Shown here: positions 20,301 to 28,294 of the stretch, piece by piece | Layout of the letters: each line of letters starts with the position of its first letter | Position numbering within the stretch: position 1 is the stretch's first letter | Assembly (NCBI RefSeq): GCF_001620365.2 | Contig: NZ_LQMT02000007.1 | Span: forward strand, 491,358-555,357 | Direction of reading: 5' to 3' | Origin: Amycolatopsis keratiniphila subsp. keratiniphila | Lineage (GTDB): Bacteria > Actinomycetota > Actinomycetes > Mycobacteriales > Pseudonocardiaceae | Length of the DNA: 64,000 bases | Notes under the pieces: generated by a model | The model's input: the letters and a program-made list of their open reading frames with translations, nothing else | Databases searched by the model: none | Told to the model about the DNA's origin: nothing | Translations under genes and position numbers: made by a program

Positions 20301-21035
20301 GGCGTCGGCGAGTTCGCGCTGCCAGTGCTCAAGCTGCCGTCGCGCCTCGTCGGTGGCGACCCAATCCTGTTGCCAGCGGGCGTATTCGGCGTAGGTCACG
20401 GTCAGCTCCGGCAGACGCTCCGGCGTGCCGCCGAGCCGCACGGTGTAGTGCTCGCCCAGCTCACGGACGAACAGGGACAGCGACCAGCCGTCCACGACGG
20501 CGTGGTGGAAGGTGATCAGCAGGACGGCGTCGCGCGCGGAGAACCGCAGCAGCCGCGGCCGCAGCATCGGTCCGGCGGCCAGATCGAACGACCGGGCTTG
20601 GTCGTCGCGGGCGATGCGGTCGTAGGCCGCGTCCCGGTCCGGGCCGGGCAGCTCCGACAGGTCGGTGACCGGCAGGCTCAGCCGGACGGCGGGCGACACC
20701 TGCTGCACGACGCGGCCTTCGTCCACCGTGAGTGTGGTGCGCAAGGCCTCGTGGCGGGCCACGACGTCGTTCAGCGCGCCTTCCAGCGCAGCGATGTCCA
20801 CGTCGCCGGTCAGGCGATAGGCGACGGGACTGTTGTAGGCGGCGCTTCCCGGGACGAGCTGGTGCAGGAAGACCATGCGGCGCTGGGTGAACGACGCGGG
20901 CGCCTGCCCGTTCTCGTCGGCGCCGGACAGGCCGGTCGCCCGGCCGCTTTCCCATATCCGCTGCCGCAGCAGCGCCCGCCGGTCCGGCGGCAGTTCCCGG
21001 ACCCGGTCGATGACGTCCCTCGGTTCGGCGGTCAT
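14364..21035 (-). CDS. NRPS: C-A(nMT)-T-C with C-terminal fused Fe(II)/2-oxoglutarate dioxygenase
   Basis: A 2223-residue protein. C1 has HHAVVDG (about 178). The A domain (YTSGTTGRPKG about 653) has pocket residues I read as DLTKVGEVAK, Asn-like, and is interrupted between A8 and A10 by an N-methyltransferase (VLEIGCGTGLLLF about 1023). A carrier domain (DDFFDLGGHSLL, about 1378) follows, then a second complete C domain (HHLSVDG, about 1578) and, from about 1900, a TauD/SyrP/AsnO-like dioxygenase. Its iron ligands are the rare His-x-Glu in WHNENSF (about 2008) and a distal His in VAHARNP (about 2200). The start overlaps the upstream NRPS stop (ATGA). It should add an N-methylated Asn-like residue, join it to the next carrier's residue, and hydroxylate the latter. 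A dioxygenase fused in cis behind a C domain with no A-T of its own is unusual. Confidence 0.93.
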   Translation of the reverse strand: MTAEPRDVIDRVRELPPDRRALLRQRIWESGRATGLSGADENGQAPASFTQRRMVFLHQLVPGSAAYNSPVAYRLTGDVDIAALEGALNDVVARHEALRTTLTVDEGRVVQQVSPAVRLSLPVTDLSELPGPDRDAAYDRIARDDQARSFDLAAGPMLRPRLLRFSARDAVLLITFHHAVVDGWSLSLFVRELGEHYTVRLGGTPERLPELTVTYAEYARWQQDWVATDEARRQLEHWQRELADAPASSTLPADRPRPATPSHRGAVHGFTVTPALTGRLADLAQNREATLFMVLLAAYQVVLSRYSGQPEVCVGTPVANRRYRGFRELIGFFANSVVLRTRLDERQGFDELLSQVRTTCLAAFDHQDIPLDLVAQRLHPDRDPSRNPLYQANFTLHNTPESVATMPGVELTELVVDHDGARFDLDLNVTRTEAGLECRLGYATDLFDSGTAARFARSFQVLLEAVAANAATPVGALPVLDAAESARLARLWSRPAPAPSGTACVHERFARQAAATPAATAVSAATGPALTYRLLDRRANGLARHLRELGVRRGDPVAVLMSRSPHAIVALLGVLKAGAAYVPMDPAHPDAALAHVYQDCGARLLVTERGLAGRARTLGSEVVLADEIVQEAAAPPSTGVRPGDTLYVIYTSGTTGRPKGTVLTHANVDGYLRWAGEAYLPAGSGDTVPVHSSLGVDLTVTSLFAPLLTGRELVLLEESDIPGEALRASAAADKDFAFVKLTPSHLRLLESAGAARRDEVWARTLVIGGEALHEDHVAAWRRGGAAGRLVNEYGPTETAVACAAHELGGELPPSGRIPIGRPLPGTRLYVLDGYLRPVPVGAPGELYVGGTGVARGYVNAPGRTAERFVADPFVAGAVVYRTGDIVRHLADGALEYLGRGDDQLKIRGHRVEPAEVEALLESHDRVRRAVVLPEGDGDDLRLAAVVVTEPGAGTHQHRTEDWLSVYEDTYAALEAGPDATFNLAGWTSSYTGEPLDPAEMLAWLAGTVERITGLGPRRVLEIGCGTGLLLFRVAPGCESYRAIDFSPAAVEYVRRSVAGTGLEDVTDLAAAPAHLAVRPGDRFDTVVLNSVVQYFPSVGYLIEVLDSVVATMEDGGHVFLGDLRDLTLLETFHTSVVAHRADPATPLSRIRAEIRREVEAEEELCVDPRLFAGIARRSSRITSVRVLRKPPGYDNELSRYRYDVILTVGGDRSELSPAVPPATSSRDSALRALLEDAPSTATLADLLGDLDRNPTPAERGETTAAPDDIGFPARYANDPRWHAEAVTCRPDLEALAREHLPAALRPSRYVFVPSLPLTVTGKLDRAALRARLAADRDIDGEPAGGARERPMTSTEQRVAVIWAELLRRDGIRPSDDFFDLGGHSLLTFQLVFRLRKEFGVEVPIRAPFDASTVEAQAALVDERLREIPGPVRPELVPVPRTGPVPASFAQERLWFLNQLEPDSVQYNFPVFLRLRGCLDVGFLREAVNEVVARHEVLRTVLVPREGRPFQTVLPAEPLDVPLVDLSGMDAAAREDEAALLAARQYSAPFDLARPPVVRTGLLRLSDTEHILLLTVHHLSVDGWAAGLLRDELAESYTARVENRRPRLPELTVQYADYAVWQRRLLDEGHQDDLREYWRGRLEGILDLPRLPMDHERPRDPAHHGRTLDLGLPAATADALRVLCKAEECTLFMALLAPLFALIGRRAGATDVVVGTDVANRSATPTEPLIGFFVNQIVLRADLAGGPTWRELLRRTRTLTLDAFAHQDLPFEEVVKAVKPPRSRNQSPLFQVKFVLNTTRRSESVIPGIEVTDYRPPVIATSRFDLVVLLEEGPEGITGLWEYDTELFTEKTMAAMRREYLDAIENLVRSTDAPLTSARARRPRAELRPPAALREAPAKITVSARDAVVEQPLSEHTRLPLLVRPAGEEIDLVEWARESRDRLQAVLLDHGALLFRGFGVTEPARLEQFASVFVDELFAENGEHPRAKVGGGGVYTPVFFPPEKKLLWHNENSFNDVGPAKIWFCCARPAEIGGETPVVDSREVYRRLDPALREEFARKKVRYVRQYGSGLGLHWREVFRTADRAEVEARCVEQGLEWEWHEERLRTAAVRPAVVRHPVTGEWSWFNQAQHWHIACLDETTRTSLLDTVGEGGLPRECRFGDGTPIPDSAMTEICAVYDELEIVFPWQRGDVLMLDNILVAHARNPFQGERELLVAMGEMVRFR

Positions 21036-24000
21036 TTCCGTGCTTCACCCCCGTGTGCGGTGCCCGGGTCCGCGGCGAGCCCGGTCAGTTCGGCGATCAG
21101 CGTGTCCAGTTCGTCGGTGGTACCGGCAGGTGCGGCCGCCCGTGCCTGGACGACCGCCGCGAGGCCGGCGATGGTCGGGTGGTCGAACAACGTCCGCAGC
21201 GGCAGGCCTGGCGCCAGGCTTTCGCGGACCGTCGCCATGACGACCGTCGCGAGCAGCGAGTGCCCGCCCAGCGCGAAGAAGTTGTCGTGCACCCCGAAGT
21301 CGTCGATCTTGAGCGCGTCCGCCCAGATCCCCCACAGCGCGCGTTCGTCGGCCGTGCGCGGGGCCACGGCGTCGTCGTCCAGTGCGCGCTTCCCCGCTTC
21401 CGGGCCGGGGAGCGCACCGACGTCGAGTTTCCCGCTCGGGGTGGTGGGCAGCCGGTCGAGGAGCACGAAGTGGTTGGGCACCAGGTAGCCGGGCAGGTGC
21501 CGGGAAAGCTCCTCGCGCAACCGGGCCGCCGCCGGGGCCGGTCCCTCGCCGAGTACCAGGTACGCCACCAGGCGCCGATCGCCGTCGATGTCCACCGCGG
21601 TCACCACGGCCTCGCGCACCAGTCCGGTGGCCATGAGTGCGTTCTCGATCTCCCCGGGTTCGACCCGGTGGCCGCGGACCTTGACCTGGCGGTCGAGCCT
21701 GCCGAGGAAGGACAGGGTCCCGTCGGCCGCTCGGCGGACCCGGTCGCCGGTCGCGTACATCCGGCTGCCCGGTGGGCCGAAGGGGTCGGCCACGAACCGG
21801 GCGGCGGTCGCGCCCGGCCGGTTGACGTAGCCGCGGGCGAGCCCGTGCCCGCCCACGTAGAGCTCGCCGGGGACACCGGGCGCCACCCGGCGCAGCCGCC
21901 GGTCGAGAACGTGCAGCGTCGTGCCGCCGATGGCGCGGCCGATCGGCACGGCGGCACCGGCCTCAGGCGGGTGCTCCATCGGGTGGCAGGTGGTGAAGGT
22001 CGTGTTCTCCGTGGGTCCGTAGCCGTTGTGCAACCAGCGCGGCCCGCCCGCCCGCAGCACTCGCTCGGTGCGGGAGGGGTCCATCACCTCACCGACGACG
22101 AACAGGTGCCGGATCCCGCCGAAACCGCCGGGATCGAGGTCGACGACCTGGTTGAACAGCGTGGCGGTCAGCGAAAGGATCGAGGGCCGGTGCTCGCGCA
22201 CGGCCACGAGCACCTCGTCGGGGCCCAGCGGGCGGTCACCGGGCAGGATCACGACCCGGGCGCCGTGGGCCAGTGCGCCCCACACCTCGAAGGTGGTGAT
22301 GTCGAAGGCGGGGTCGCCGAGGTGGAGTACCACGTCATCGGCCGCGAAATCGACATAGTCCGGCTCGTTCACCAGGCGGGCGACTCCCCGGTGCGGGACG
22401 CCGACCGCCTTGGGCCGCCCGGTCGAGCCCGAGGTGAACACGACGGCCGCCAACCCGTCCAGCCGGATATCCCGGCCGTCGGGGATCGGGCCTTCGGGGA
22501 CCGGGCCGTCCAGGGGTACCGACGGGATGGCCGTGCCGGTCAGCCAGGACGGCGCCCTGCCCCGGGTCACGACCGCGGCCGGGCGGGCTTCGCGCACCAT
22601 CAGTGCGAGCCGCTCGGCGGGGTAGGCCGGGTCCAGGACGAGGTACGCCGCGCCGGCCTCGAGCACGGCGAGCATCGCGGTGACGAGGTCGGCGGACCGT
22701 TCCAGCAGCAGACCCACCGGGGCGTCCGGGCGGACACCGGCGGCCATCAAGGCGGCGGCGAGGCCGCCCGCACGCCGGTCCAGTTCGCCGTAGGTCCACT
22801 GCCCCGCCGGGTCGGCGAGGGCGATCCGGCCGGGGGCTTCGGCGGCCTGACGGCGGACGAGGTGCACCATCGTGGTCGTGGGGCCGGCCGTGAGCGCGGT
22901 GCCGTTTTCCCGCTCCAGGGTCGCCTCGTCCGCCGACGAGAGCAGCGGCAGATCCCAGGCGCCGCGATCGGGATCGGCCGGCAGGCCGGCCAGCACGGCC
23001 GCCCACTCCGCCGCCATCCGCTCGACGGTGCCGTCCTCCCACAGGTCGGTCGCATACCGCACTTCACAGGACAGACCACCGCCTGCGTCGACGACCGTGA
23101 ACAGCAGGTCGAACGGCGCGGTCGGCGGGTCCACCGGGAACGGCCGCGTGCGCAGGCCCGGCAGCTCCGGTACCGGGGCCGGGCCGCCGAGCAGCTGGAA
23201 CACGACCTGGAACAGCGGATGCCGGCTCGGGTCGCGGTCACCGCCGAGCGACTGGACGACCTTCTCGAAGGGCGCGGCCCGGTGGTCGTAGGCCTCTTTG
23301 CAGACGGCCGCCGTCCGCCGGACCACCTCCCGCAGGGTCGGCTCCGCCCCCAGGTCCGCGCGCACGACGAGCATGTTGACGAAGAACCCGACCAGGTCTT
23401 CGGTTTCGGGCCGGTCCCGGTTCGCCACGGCCGTCCCGACCACGACGTCGGACTGGTCGGCCCGGCGGCCCATGGCGACCAGGAAGCCCGCCAGCAGCAC
23501 CATGAACAGGCTGGCGCCTTCCTCCCTGCCGAACGCGCGCAGCCGGTCGGTGAACGCGGCGTCGAATTCCACGCGGCGGGAAGCGCCCCGATGCGACGGC
23601 ACGGGCGGCCGGGGGTGGTCGGTCGGCAGATCGAGTACCGGCAGCCCGGCGAGCCGCGTACGCCAGTAGGCGAGATCCGTCTCGAACCGTCCTCGCTCGA
23701 GACGTGTTCGTTGCCAGGCGGCGAAATCCGCGTACCGAAGGCGCGATCGCGACGGCGGTGGGTCATCGCGGTAGCAGGCCGTCAATTCGGCGGCGAGGAT
23801 GTCCACTGCCCGCGCGTCCGCGGCCACGTGGTGGACGACGATCACCAGGACGTGCCGGTCCTCGGCCGTGCGCAGCAGATCCGCGCGCAGCAAAGGAGCG
23901 GTGTCGAGCGCGAACGGCCGGGCCAGCAGATCGGCGACGGCCTTGTCCACGGCGGCGCGAGCGGCTTCGGCGGGCAGCGCGGACCTGAGATCGGCGAAGC

Positions 24001-26038
24001 CCAGCGGCACCGGCCCGGGCGGGCGCACGACCTGCCGCAGTTCGCCGCCGTCGCCGCGCAGGCAGGTCCGCAGCGTCTCGTGACGGGCAACGCAGGCGGA
24101 GACCGCGCGCTGGAGGGCGTCGACGTCGAGCGGCCCTTCGATCTCCGCGACGAGGTGCAGGTTGTAGACGGCTCCGGCCCCGGTCAGCTGGTCGACCAGC
24201 CACAGGCGTTCCTGCGCGAACGACGCCGGACCACTCGTCTGCTTCCCCGATGGCGGGATCGGCGCTGAGACGGCTCGTGCGGGCGGTGCCGGGACCCGTT
24301 CCGCCAACAGGGCCACCGAGGGCCGGTCGAAGATCACGCTGAGCGGCAGCTCGACGCCGAACCGCTCGTTGACCCGCCACAGCAGCCGGGTCGCCGACAG
24401 CGAATGCCCACCCAGCGCGAAGAAGTCCTCGTCCGCCCCGACCTCGTCCAGGCCGAGCGCGTCGGCGAACATCTCGCACAGCACTTCCTGCGCCGGCGTG
24501 CGTGCCGCGGTGTGGTGCCGGGCCGTGTTCCCGGTGAGCAACCCTCGTACGTCGAGTTTCCCGCTGGGCGTGAGCGGGAATCGGCCGACCACCGAGAGAA
24601 TCGACGGCACCATGTGCTCCGGCAGGGAGGCCAGCAGGCCGCGGCGCAGCTCGCCAGGGTCGACGTGCCCGCCTTCCACGGCGATCACGTACCCGGCCAG
24701 GTATCGGGTGCCCTGGGCGTCCTCGCCGACCACGACCGCGGCCCGGTCCACGCCCGGCTGCTCGGTGAGGGCCGCTTCGACCTCCTCGAGCTCGATGCGG
24801 AAACCGCGCACCTTGACCTGGTGGTCGGTCCGGCCGCGGAACTCGACCGCGCCGTCGGGGCGCAGGCGTGCGAGGTCTCCGGTGCGGTACAGCCGCTCGC
24901 CGGGTGTGAACGGGCTGGCGACGAAGCGCTGCGCGGTCTGCACCGGGTCGTCGAAGTACCCGCGGGCGAGTTGTACCCCATCGACGTACAGCTCGCCTTC
25001 GCCACCGGTGGGCACGGGCTTCAGCGTGGGGTCGAGGACGTGCAGACCGGTGCGCCACACCGGCCTGCCGATCGGGATCGGCCCCGGGGCCTCCCCCGTG
25101 GTCCAGTGGGACACGTCGACGGTGGTTTCCGTGGGCCCGTAAAGATTGTGCAGCGGAACGGTGAGGAGCTCCCGCAGCCGGGCGGCGGTGTGCGGGGAAA
25201 GGGCTTCCCCGCTGGCGAAAACATGCCTCAACGAGGTGCACGACGCGACACCGGGCACGGCCAGGAAGAGATCGAGCATCGAGGGGACGAAATGGATCAA
25301 CGTCACCTCGTGCCGTCGGACCAGTTCGGCGATACGAACGGGGTCACGGTGCGCGCCGGGCTCGGCGAGTACCAGCGCCGCGCCGGCGAGCAACGGTGAG
25401 AACAGCTCCCATACCGACACGTCGAAACTGGTCGGCGTCTTCTGCAGGAACCGGTCGCCGGGCCCGAAGTCGTACCGCTCCTGCATCCACCGGAGCCGGT
25501 TGACCACTGCCGCGTGGGGCACGACCACGCCCTTCGGCCGCCCGGTGGAGCCCGATGTGCAGATCACGTAGGCGGGCGAAGCGGGCAGCAGCGGAGCCGT
25601 GCGCTCGGCGGGGGCCGGGTCGGAGTCCGCGTACCGGGCCAGTTCCGCGGCGGCCCCGTCCAGCCGCAGCGCGATACCGGGCGCGGCGACGGAACCGGTG
25701 GTCAAGGTGAGCGAGGGCCGGACGTCGGCGAGCATCGCTTCGATCCGGGCGGGTGGGTAGTCCGGATCGGCGGGAACGTAGGCCGCTCCGCTCTTGAGCA
25801 CGCCCAGCAGAGCCACCATCAGGTCGAGCCCGCGCGGAAGCAGCAGCGCCACCCGCTGTTCCGGGCCGATTCCACGCCCGGCCAGCAGCCGGGCCAGCCG
25901 GTTGGCGCGGCGGTTCAGTTCTCCGTAGGTCAGCGTGTCTTCCCCGAAGATCACGGCGACGGCACCCGGTGCCCGCCGGACCCGCGCTTCGATGAGCTCG
26001 GTGAGTGTCGAGGCGGCCGGGTGGTGCGACTGCGTCAC
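21032..26038 (-). CDS. NRPS loading and second module: A(Ser)-T-C-A-T
   Basis: A 1668-residue protein that starts directly with an adenylation domain, so it is the initiating synthetase. A1 (CTSGSTGRPKG about 163) has pocket residues I read as DVWHFSLVDK, a classical serine code. T1 is FFALGGHSLS (about 545). The C domain carries HHVAADA (about 735), keeping both His and Asp but with Ala for the final Gly. A2 (FTSGSTGRPKA about 1203) reads DIFSFVGTFK, which I cannot assign. T2 is FFALGGHSLLA (about 1592). There is no epimerisation, formylation or lipid-starter domain. The GTG at 26038 has GGGAGG 4-5 bases upstream and lies 28 bp after the exporter gene; an open extension to 26140 is not conserved-looking. 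It hands the dipeptide to the next synthetase, whose start overlaps its stop by 4 bp. Confidence 0.93.
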   Translation of the reverse strand: MTQSHHPAASTLTELIEARVRRAPGAVAVIFGEDTLTYGELNRRANRLARLLAGRGIGPEQRVALLLPRGLDLMVALLGVLKSGAAYVPADPDYPPARIEAMLADVRPSLTLTTGSVAAPGIALRLDGAAAELARYADSDPAPAERTAPLLPASPAYVICTSGSTGRPKGVVVPHAAVVNRLRWMQERYDFGPGDRFLQKTPTSFDVSVWELFSPLLAGAALVLAEPGAHRDPVRIAELVRRHEVTLIHFVPSMLDLFLAVPGVASCTSLRHVFASGEALSPHTAARLRELLTVPLHNLYGPTETTVDVSHWTTGEAPGPIPIGRPVWRTGLHVLDPTLKPVPTGGEGELYVDGVQLARGYFDDPVQTAQRFVASPFTPGERLYRTGDLARLRPDGAVEFRGRTDHQVKVRGFRIELEEVEAALTEQPGVDRAAVVVGEDAQGTRYLAGYVIAVEGGHVDPGELRRGLLASLPEHMVPSILSVVGRFPLTPSGKLDVRGLLTGNTARHHTAARTPAQEVLCEMFADALGLDEVGADEDFFALGGHSLSATRLLWRVNERFGVELPLSVIFDRPSVALLAERVPAPPARAVSAPIPPSGKQTSGPASFAQERLWLVDQLTGAGAVYNLHLVAEIEGPLDVDALQRAVSACVARHETLRTCLRGDGGELRQVVRPPGPVPLGFADLRSALPAEAARAAVDKAVADLLARPFALDTAPLLRADLLRTAEDRHVLVIVVHHVAADARAVDILAAELTACYRDDPPPSRSRLRYADFAAWQRTRLERGRFETDLAYWRTRLAGLPVLDLPTDHPRPPVPSHRGASRRVEFDAAFTDRLRAFGREEGASLFMVLLAGFLVAMGRRADQSDVVVGTAVANRDRPETEDLVGFFVNMLVVRADLGAEPTLREVVRRTAAVCKEAYDHRAAPFEKVVQSLGGDRDPSRHPLFQVVFQLLGGPAPVPELPGLRTRPFPVDPPTAPFDLLFTVVDAGGGLSCEVRYATDLWEDGTVERMAAEWAAVLAGLPADPDRGAWDLPLLSSADEATLERENGTALTAGPTTTMVHLVRRQAAEAPGRIALADPAGQWTYGELDRRAGGLAAALMAAGVRPDAPVGLLLERSADLVTAMLAVLEAGAAYLVLDPAYPAERLALMVREARPAAVVTRGRAPSWLTGTAIPSVPLDGPVPEGPIPDGRDIRLDGLAAVVFTSGSTGRPKAVGVPHRGVARLVNEPDYVDFAADDVVLHLGDPAFDITTFEVWGALAHGARVVILPGDRPLGPDEVLVAVREHRPSILSLTATLFNQVVDLDPGGFGGIRHLFVVGEVMDPSRTERVLRAGGPRWLHNGYGPTENTTFTTCHPMEHPPEAGAAVPIGRAIGGTTLHVLDRRLRRVAPGVPGELYVGGHGLARGYVNRPGATAARFVADPFGPPGSRMYATGDRVRRAADGTLSFLGRLDRQVKVRGHRVEPGEIENALMATGLVREAVVTAVDIDGDRRLVAYLVLGEGPAPAAARLREELSRHLPGYLVPNHFVLLDRLPTTPSGKLDVGALPGPEAGKRALDDDAVAPRTADERALWGIWADALKIDDFGVHDNFFALGGHSLLATVVMATVRESLAPGLPLRTLFDHPTIAGLAAVVQARAAAPAGTTDELDTLIAELTGLAADPGTAHGGEARK

Positions 26039-26066
26039 GAGACCTCCCGTGTTCGGATGCGCTACG

Positions 26067-27356
26067 TCAGCGCACGTCGGTGGACGTGCCCGTGCGGGGC
26101 TCTGGCGGTCCGGGCAGGGCTTCGGCGGGCCGCGGCTCACGCTGGCGAATGGGGCTGAACAGGCCGATCGCCACGATCACCAGGAAGATCCCGCCGACAA
26201 CCAGCAGCGGGCCGCGAGCGCCGAAATGGGCGACCAGCGCCGTCAGGACGGCGGCACCGATCGGCCCGAGCGCGCTGTGCAACGTCCAGAAGGCCGAAGT
26301 CACCCGGCCGAGCAGGTGATCCGGGGTCAGCTGCTGTCGTAGCGACATGGAACAGATCCCCGCCAGCGCCATGCCCACGCTGTAGGCCAGCACCGCGCCG
26401 TCGAAGACCGCGAGACCGCCCGTCACCCCCATCAGCGCGACGCCGATCCCGCACACCACGTAGGAACTCAGCCAGCACGCCCCGAACCCCCACCGGCGGC
26501 GCAGGCGGGCGGTCAGCGCGGCACCGAGGATCGTGCCCGCGCCGGCGAAGCCCAGCATGTACCCGACCGCGCTTTCGCCGTGGCCGAGTTCGTTGCGGAC
26601 GCGGTAGATGAACACATCGGTCAGCCCCAAGCTCAGGAAGGTGATGACGGTCAGCAGGATCGTCACCGCCCGGAGCACCGGGCTGCTCCACAGGAACCGC
26701 AGCCCGGTGAGGAAACTCGTCCGCACGTCGCGCCAGCCGGTCCCCTCACCCGGTCCCGCGGCCCGCGACCGCAGCCTGATGAACGCCAGCCCGGCCACGG
26801 AGACGGCGAAGCTGGCAGCGTCCACGGCGATGGCGACGGTCGAACCGAAGGACGCGGCGACGACGCCCGCCAGCACGGGTCCCAGCACGTAGGCGATCGC
26901 GTCGGTCGTCTGCAGCCGGCTGTTCGCCTCGACGATCTGCTCGCGGTCGACCAGGTTCGCCACGGCGGTGACGTAGCCGACCTGGAACAGCATGCTGAAC
27001 ACCGACGCGAACGCCATGACCACGTACAACAGCCACACTTGCGGCTCGATCGCCCAGCACACCGGGATGGCGCCGTAGAGCACCGCGCGGGCCACGTCGC
27101 ACCAGATCATCAGCCGTCGCCGATCGACGCGGTCGACGATCACTCCCGCGAACAGCCCGGTGAAGACCGCACCGGCGCCGGCGATGCCGGTCAGCAGCCC
27201 CATCTGCGCCACGGATCCGGTCGCCTGCAGCACCAGCAGCGGCAGTGCCACCAGTGCGAACGCGTCGCCGAGCGCGGACATCGTCTGAACCGCCCAGAAG
27301 ACGGCGAAGTTCCGGTCGTGCCACAGCGGGCGAACAGCGGTGTGCGGTGCGCTCAT
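26067..27356 (-). CDS. MFS exporter of the NRPS operon
   Basis: A 429-residue major facilitator protein with about 12 membrane helices; the A-motif loop between TM2 and TM3 reads GVIVDRVDRRRLMIWCD. The sequence type is the MFS_3/EntS-like group of drug and siderophore exporters. Its ATG overlaps the stop of the dioxygenase gene by 4 bp and it is followed after 28 bp by the first NRPS gene, so it is co-expressed with the biosynthetic enzymes and most likely exports the peptide and confers self-protection. No separate resistance gene is seen in the operon. The C-terminal tail is proline-rich and cytoplasmic. Confidence 0.9.
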   Translation of the reverse strand: MSAPHTAVRPLWHDRNFAVFWAVQTMSALGDAFALVALPLLVLQATGSVAQMGLLTGIAGAGAVFTGLFAGVIVDRVDRRRLMIWCDVARAVLYGAIPVCWAIEPQVWLLYVVMAFASVFSMLFQVGYVTAVANLVDREQIVEANSRLQTTDAIAYVLGPVLAGVVAASFGSTVAIAVDAASFAVSVAGLAFIRLRSRAAGPGEGTGWRDVRTSFLTGLRFLWSSPVLRAVTILLTVITFLSLGLTDVFIYRVRNELGHGESAVGYMLGFAGAGTILGAALTARLRRRWGFGACWLSSYVVCGIGVALMGVTGGLAVFDGAVLAYSVGMALAGICSMSLRQQLTPDHLLGRVTSAFWTLHSALGPIGAAVLTALVAHFGARGPLLVVGGIFLVIVAIGLFSPIRQREPRPAEALPGPPEPRTGTSTDVR

Positions 27357-28294
27357 CGGCCGTCTGGCCCGCGAGACGGCTCGGCCATGGCGACGGCGAT
27401 CCGGCGTGGCCCGGTGAACGGCTCACGGCCGTGCGCGGTCCGCATGTTGTCCACGACCAGCACGTCATCGCGGTGGTAGTCGAAGCGGACGGCGGCGGAC
27501 CGGTAGCACGAGCGCAGGTGTTCGGTCACCACGTCCGGGATCGGTGCGCCGTCACCGTAGTAGGTGTTGCTGGGCAGTCCCTCTTCCCCGTACATCTCCA
27601 GCAGTCCGAGCCGGACGGGTTCGGGCAGGGTCGTGACGTGGAAGACGGTCGCGTGGTTGAACCAGACGGGCAGACCTGTCACCGGATGGCGGTGCACCGC
27701 GTCCCGGACCGCCTCGGTACGCAGGTGGTCGCGGTCGCGCCACCGGGCGACGATCCCGTTTTCGGCGCAGTATCGCGAAACCTCGTCCGGGCTGTCGGTG
27801 CCGAAGGCCTCCCGCCAGTGCAGACCGACCTCGTCGCTGTAGTTGCGCACCACCATCCAGCGGCGCCGGGAGAACTCCTCACGTACGGCCGGGTCGATGG
27901 CCTCGTGGACCCGGCGTGTGTCGGCCAGGGGTGTCGCGCCCCGCGTGTGCGGCGGTTCGACACAGTGGAAGTACAGCACCAGCGGCCACACCGCCTGATA
28001 CGAGTTCTCGTTGTGCAGGAAGATCTCCTCCTGCGGCGGGTAATCGGTCGAGGTGTAGACGTTGCCCTTGATCACGGTGCGTGGGGACGACCGCTCGGAA
28101 TAGGCGAGCGCGGCGCCGGACAGCTCGCGCACGGCGGCCTCGAAACCGTCGACGCCGTTCACCTGGAATCCGCGCAGCAACAACGCCCCGTGCTCCACCA
28201 GTGCCTCGCGCAGGCGAGTTCGCCTGTCCCGCAGGTGATGCACGATGTCTTCACCGCCGCCTTCGACGACCAGCGGGAGCGCCGGGACCGTCAC
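27353..28294 (-). CDS. Free-standing TauD/SyrP/AsnO-like Fe(II)/2-oxoglutarate dioxygenase
   Basis: A 313-residue oxygenase of the TauD fold with facial triad His-x-Glu in LHNENSY and a distal His in RTAHGREPF, plus a C-terminal Arg for 2-oxoglutarate (GPRRIAVAM). The His-x-Glu variant is typical of amino-acid beta-hydroxylases such as AsnO and SyrP. It is clearly related to the domain fused at the end of the 14364-21035 synthetase (shared GALLFRGF/GALLLRGF, HNENS, GLHWREAF and related blocks). Two related hydroxylases in one operon suggest two different hydroxylated positions, or one acting on free amino acid and the other on carrier-bound substrate. It starts with GTG, overlaps the radical SAM gene by 4 bp and the exporter gene by 4 bp. 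Confidence 0.9.
   Translation of the reverse strand: MTVPALPLVVEGGGEDIVHHLRDRRTRLREALVEHGALLLRGFQVNGVDGFEAAVRELSGAALAYSERSSPRTVIKGNVYTSTDYPPQEEIFLHNENSYQAVWPLVLYFHCVEPPHTRGATPLADTRRVHEAIDPAVREEFSRRRWMVVRNYSDEVGLHWREAFGTDSPDEVSRYCAENGIVARWRDRDHLRTEAVRDAVHRHPVTGLPVWFNHATVFHVTTLPEPVRLGLLEMYGEEGLPSNTYYGDGAPIPDVVTEHLRSCYRSAAVRFDYHRDDVLVVDNMRTAHGREPFTGPRRIAVAMAEPSRGPDGR

Noticed and set aside
21053..24268. 1071-codon plus-strand frame
   Set aside because: Antisense shadow of the A-T-C-A-T synthetase.
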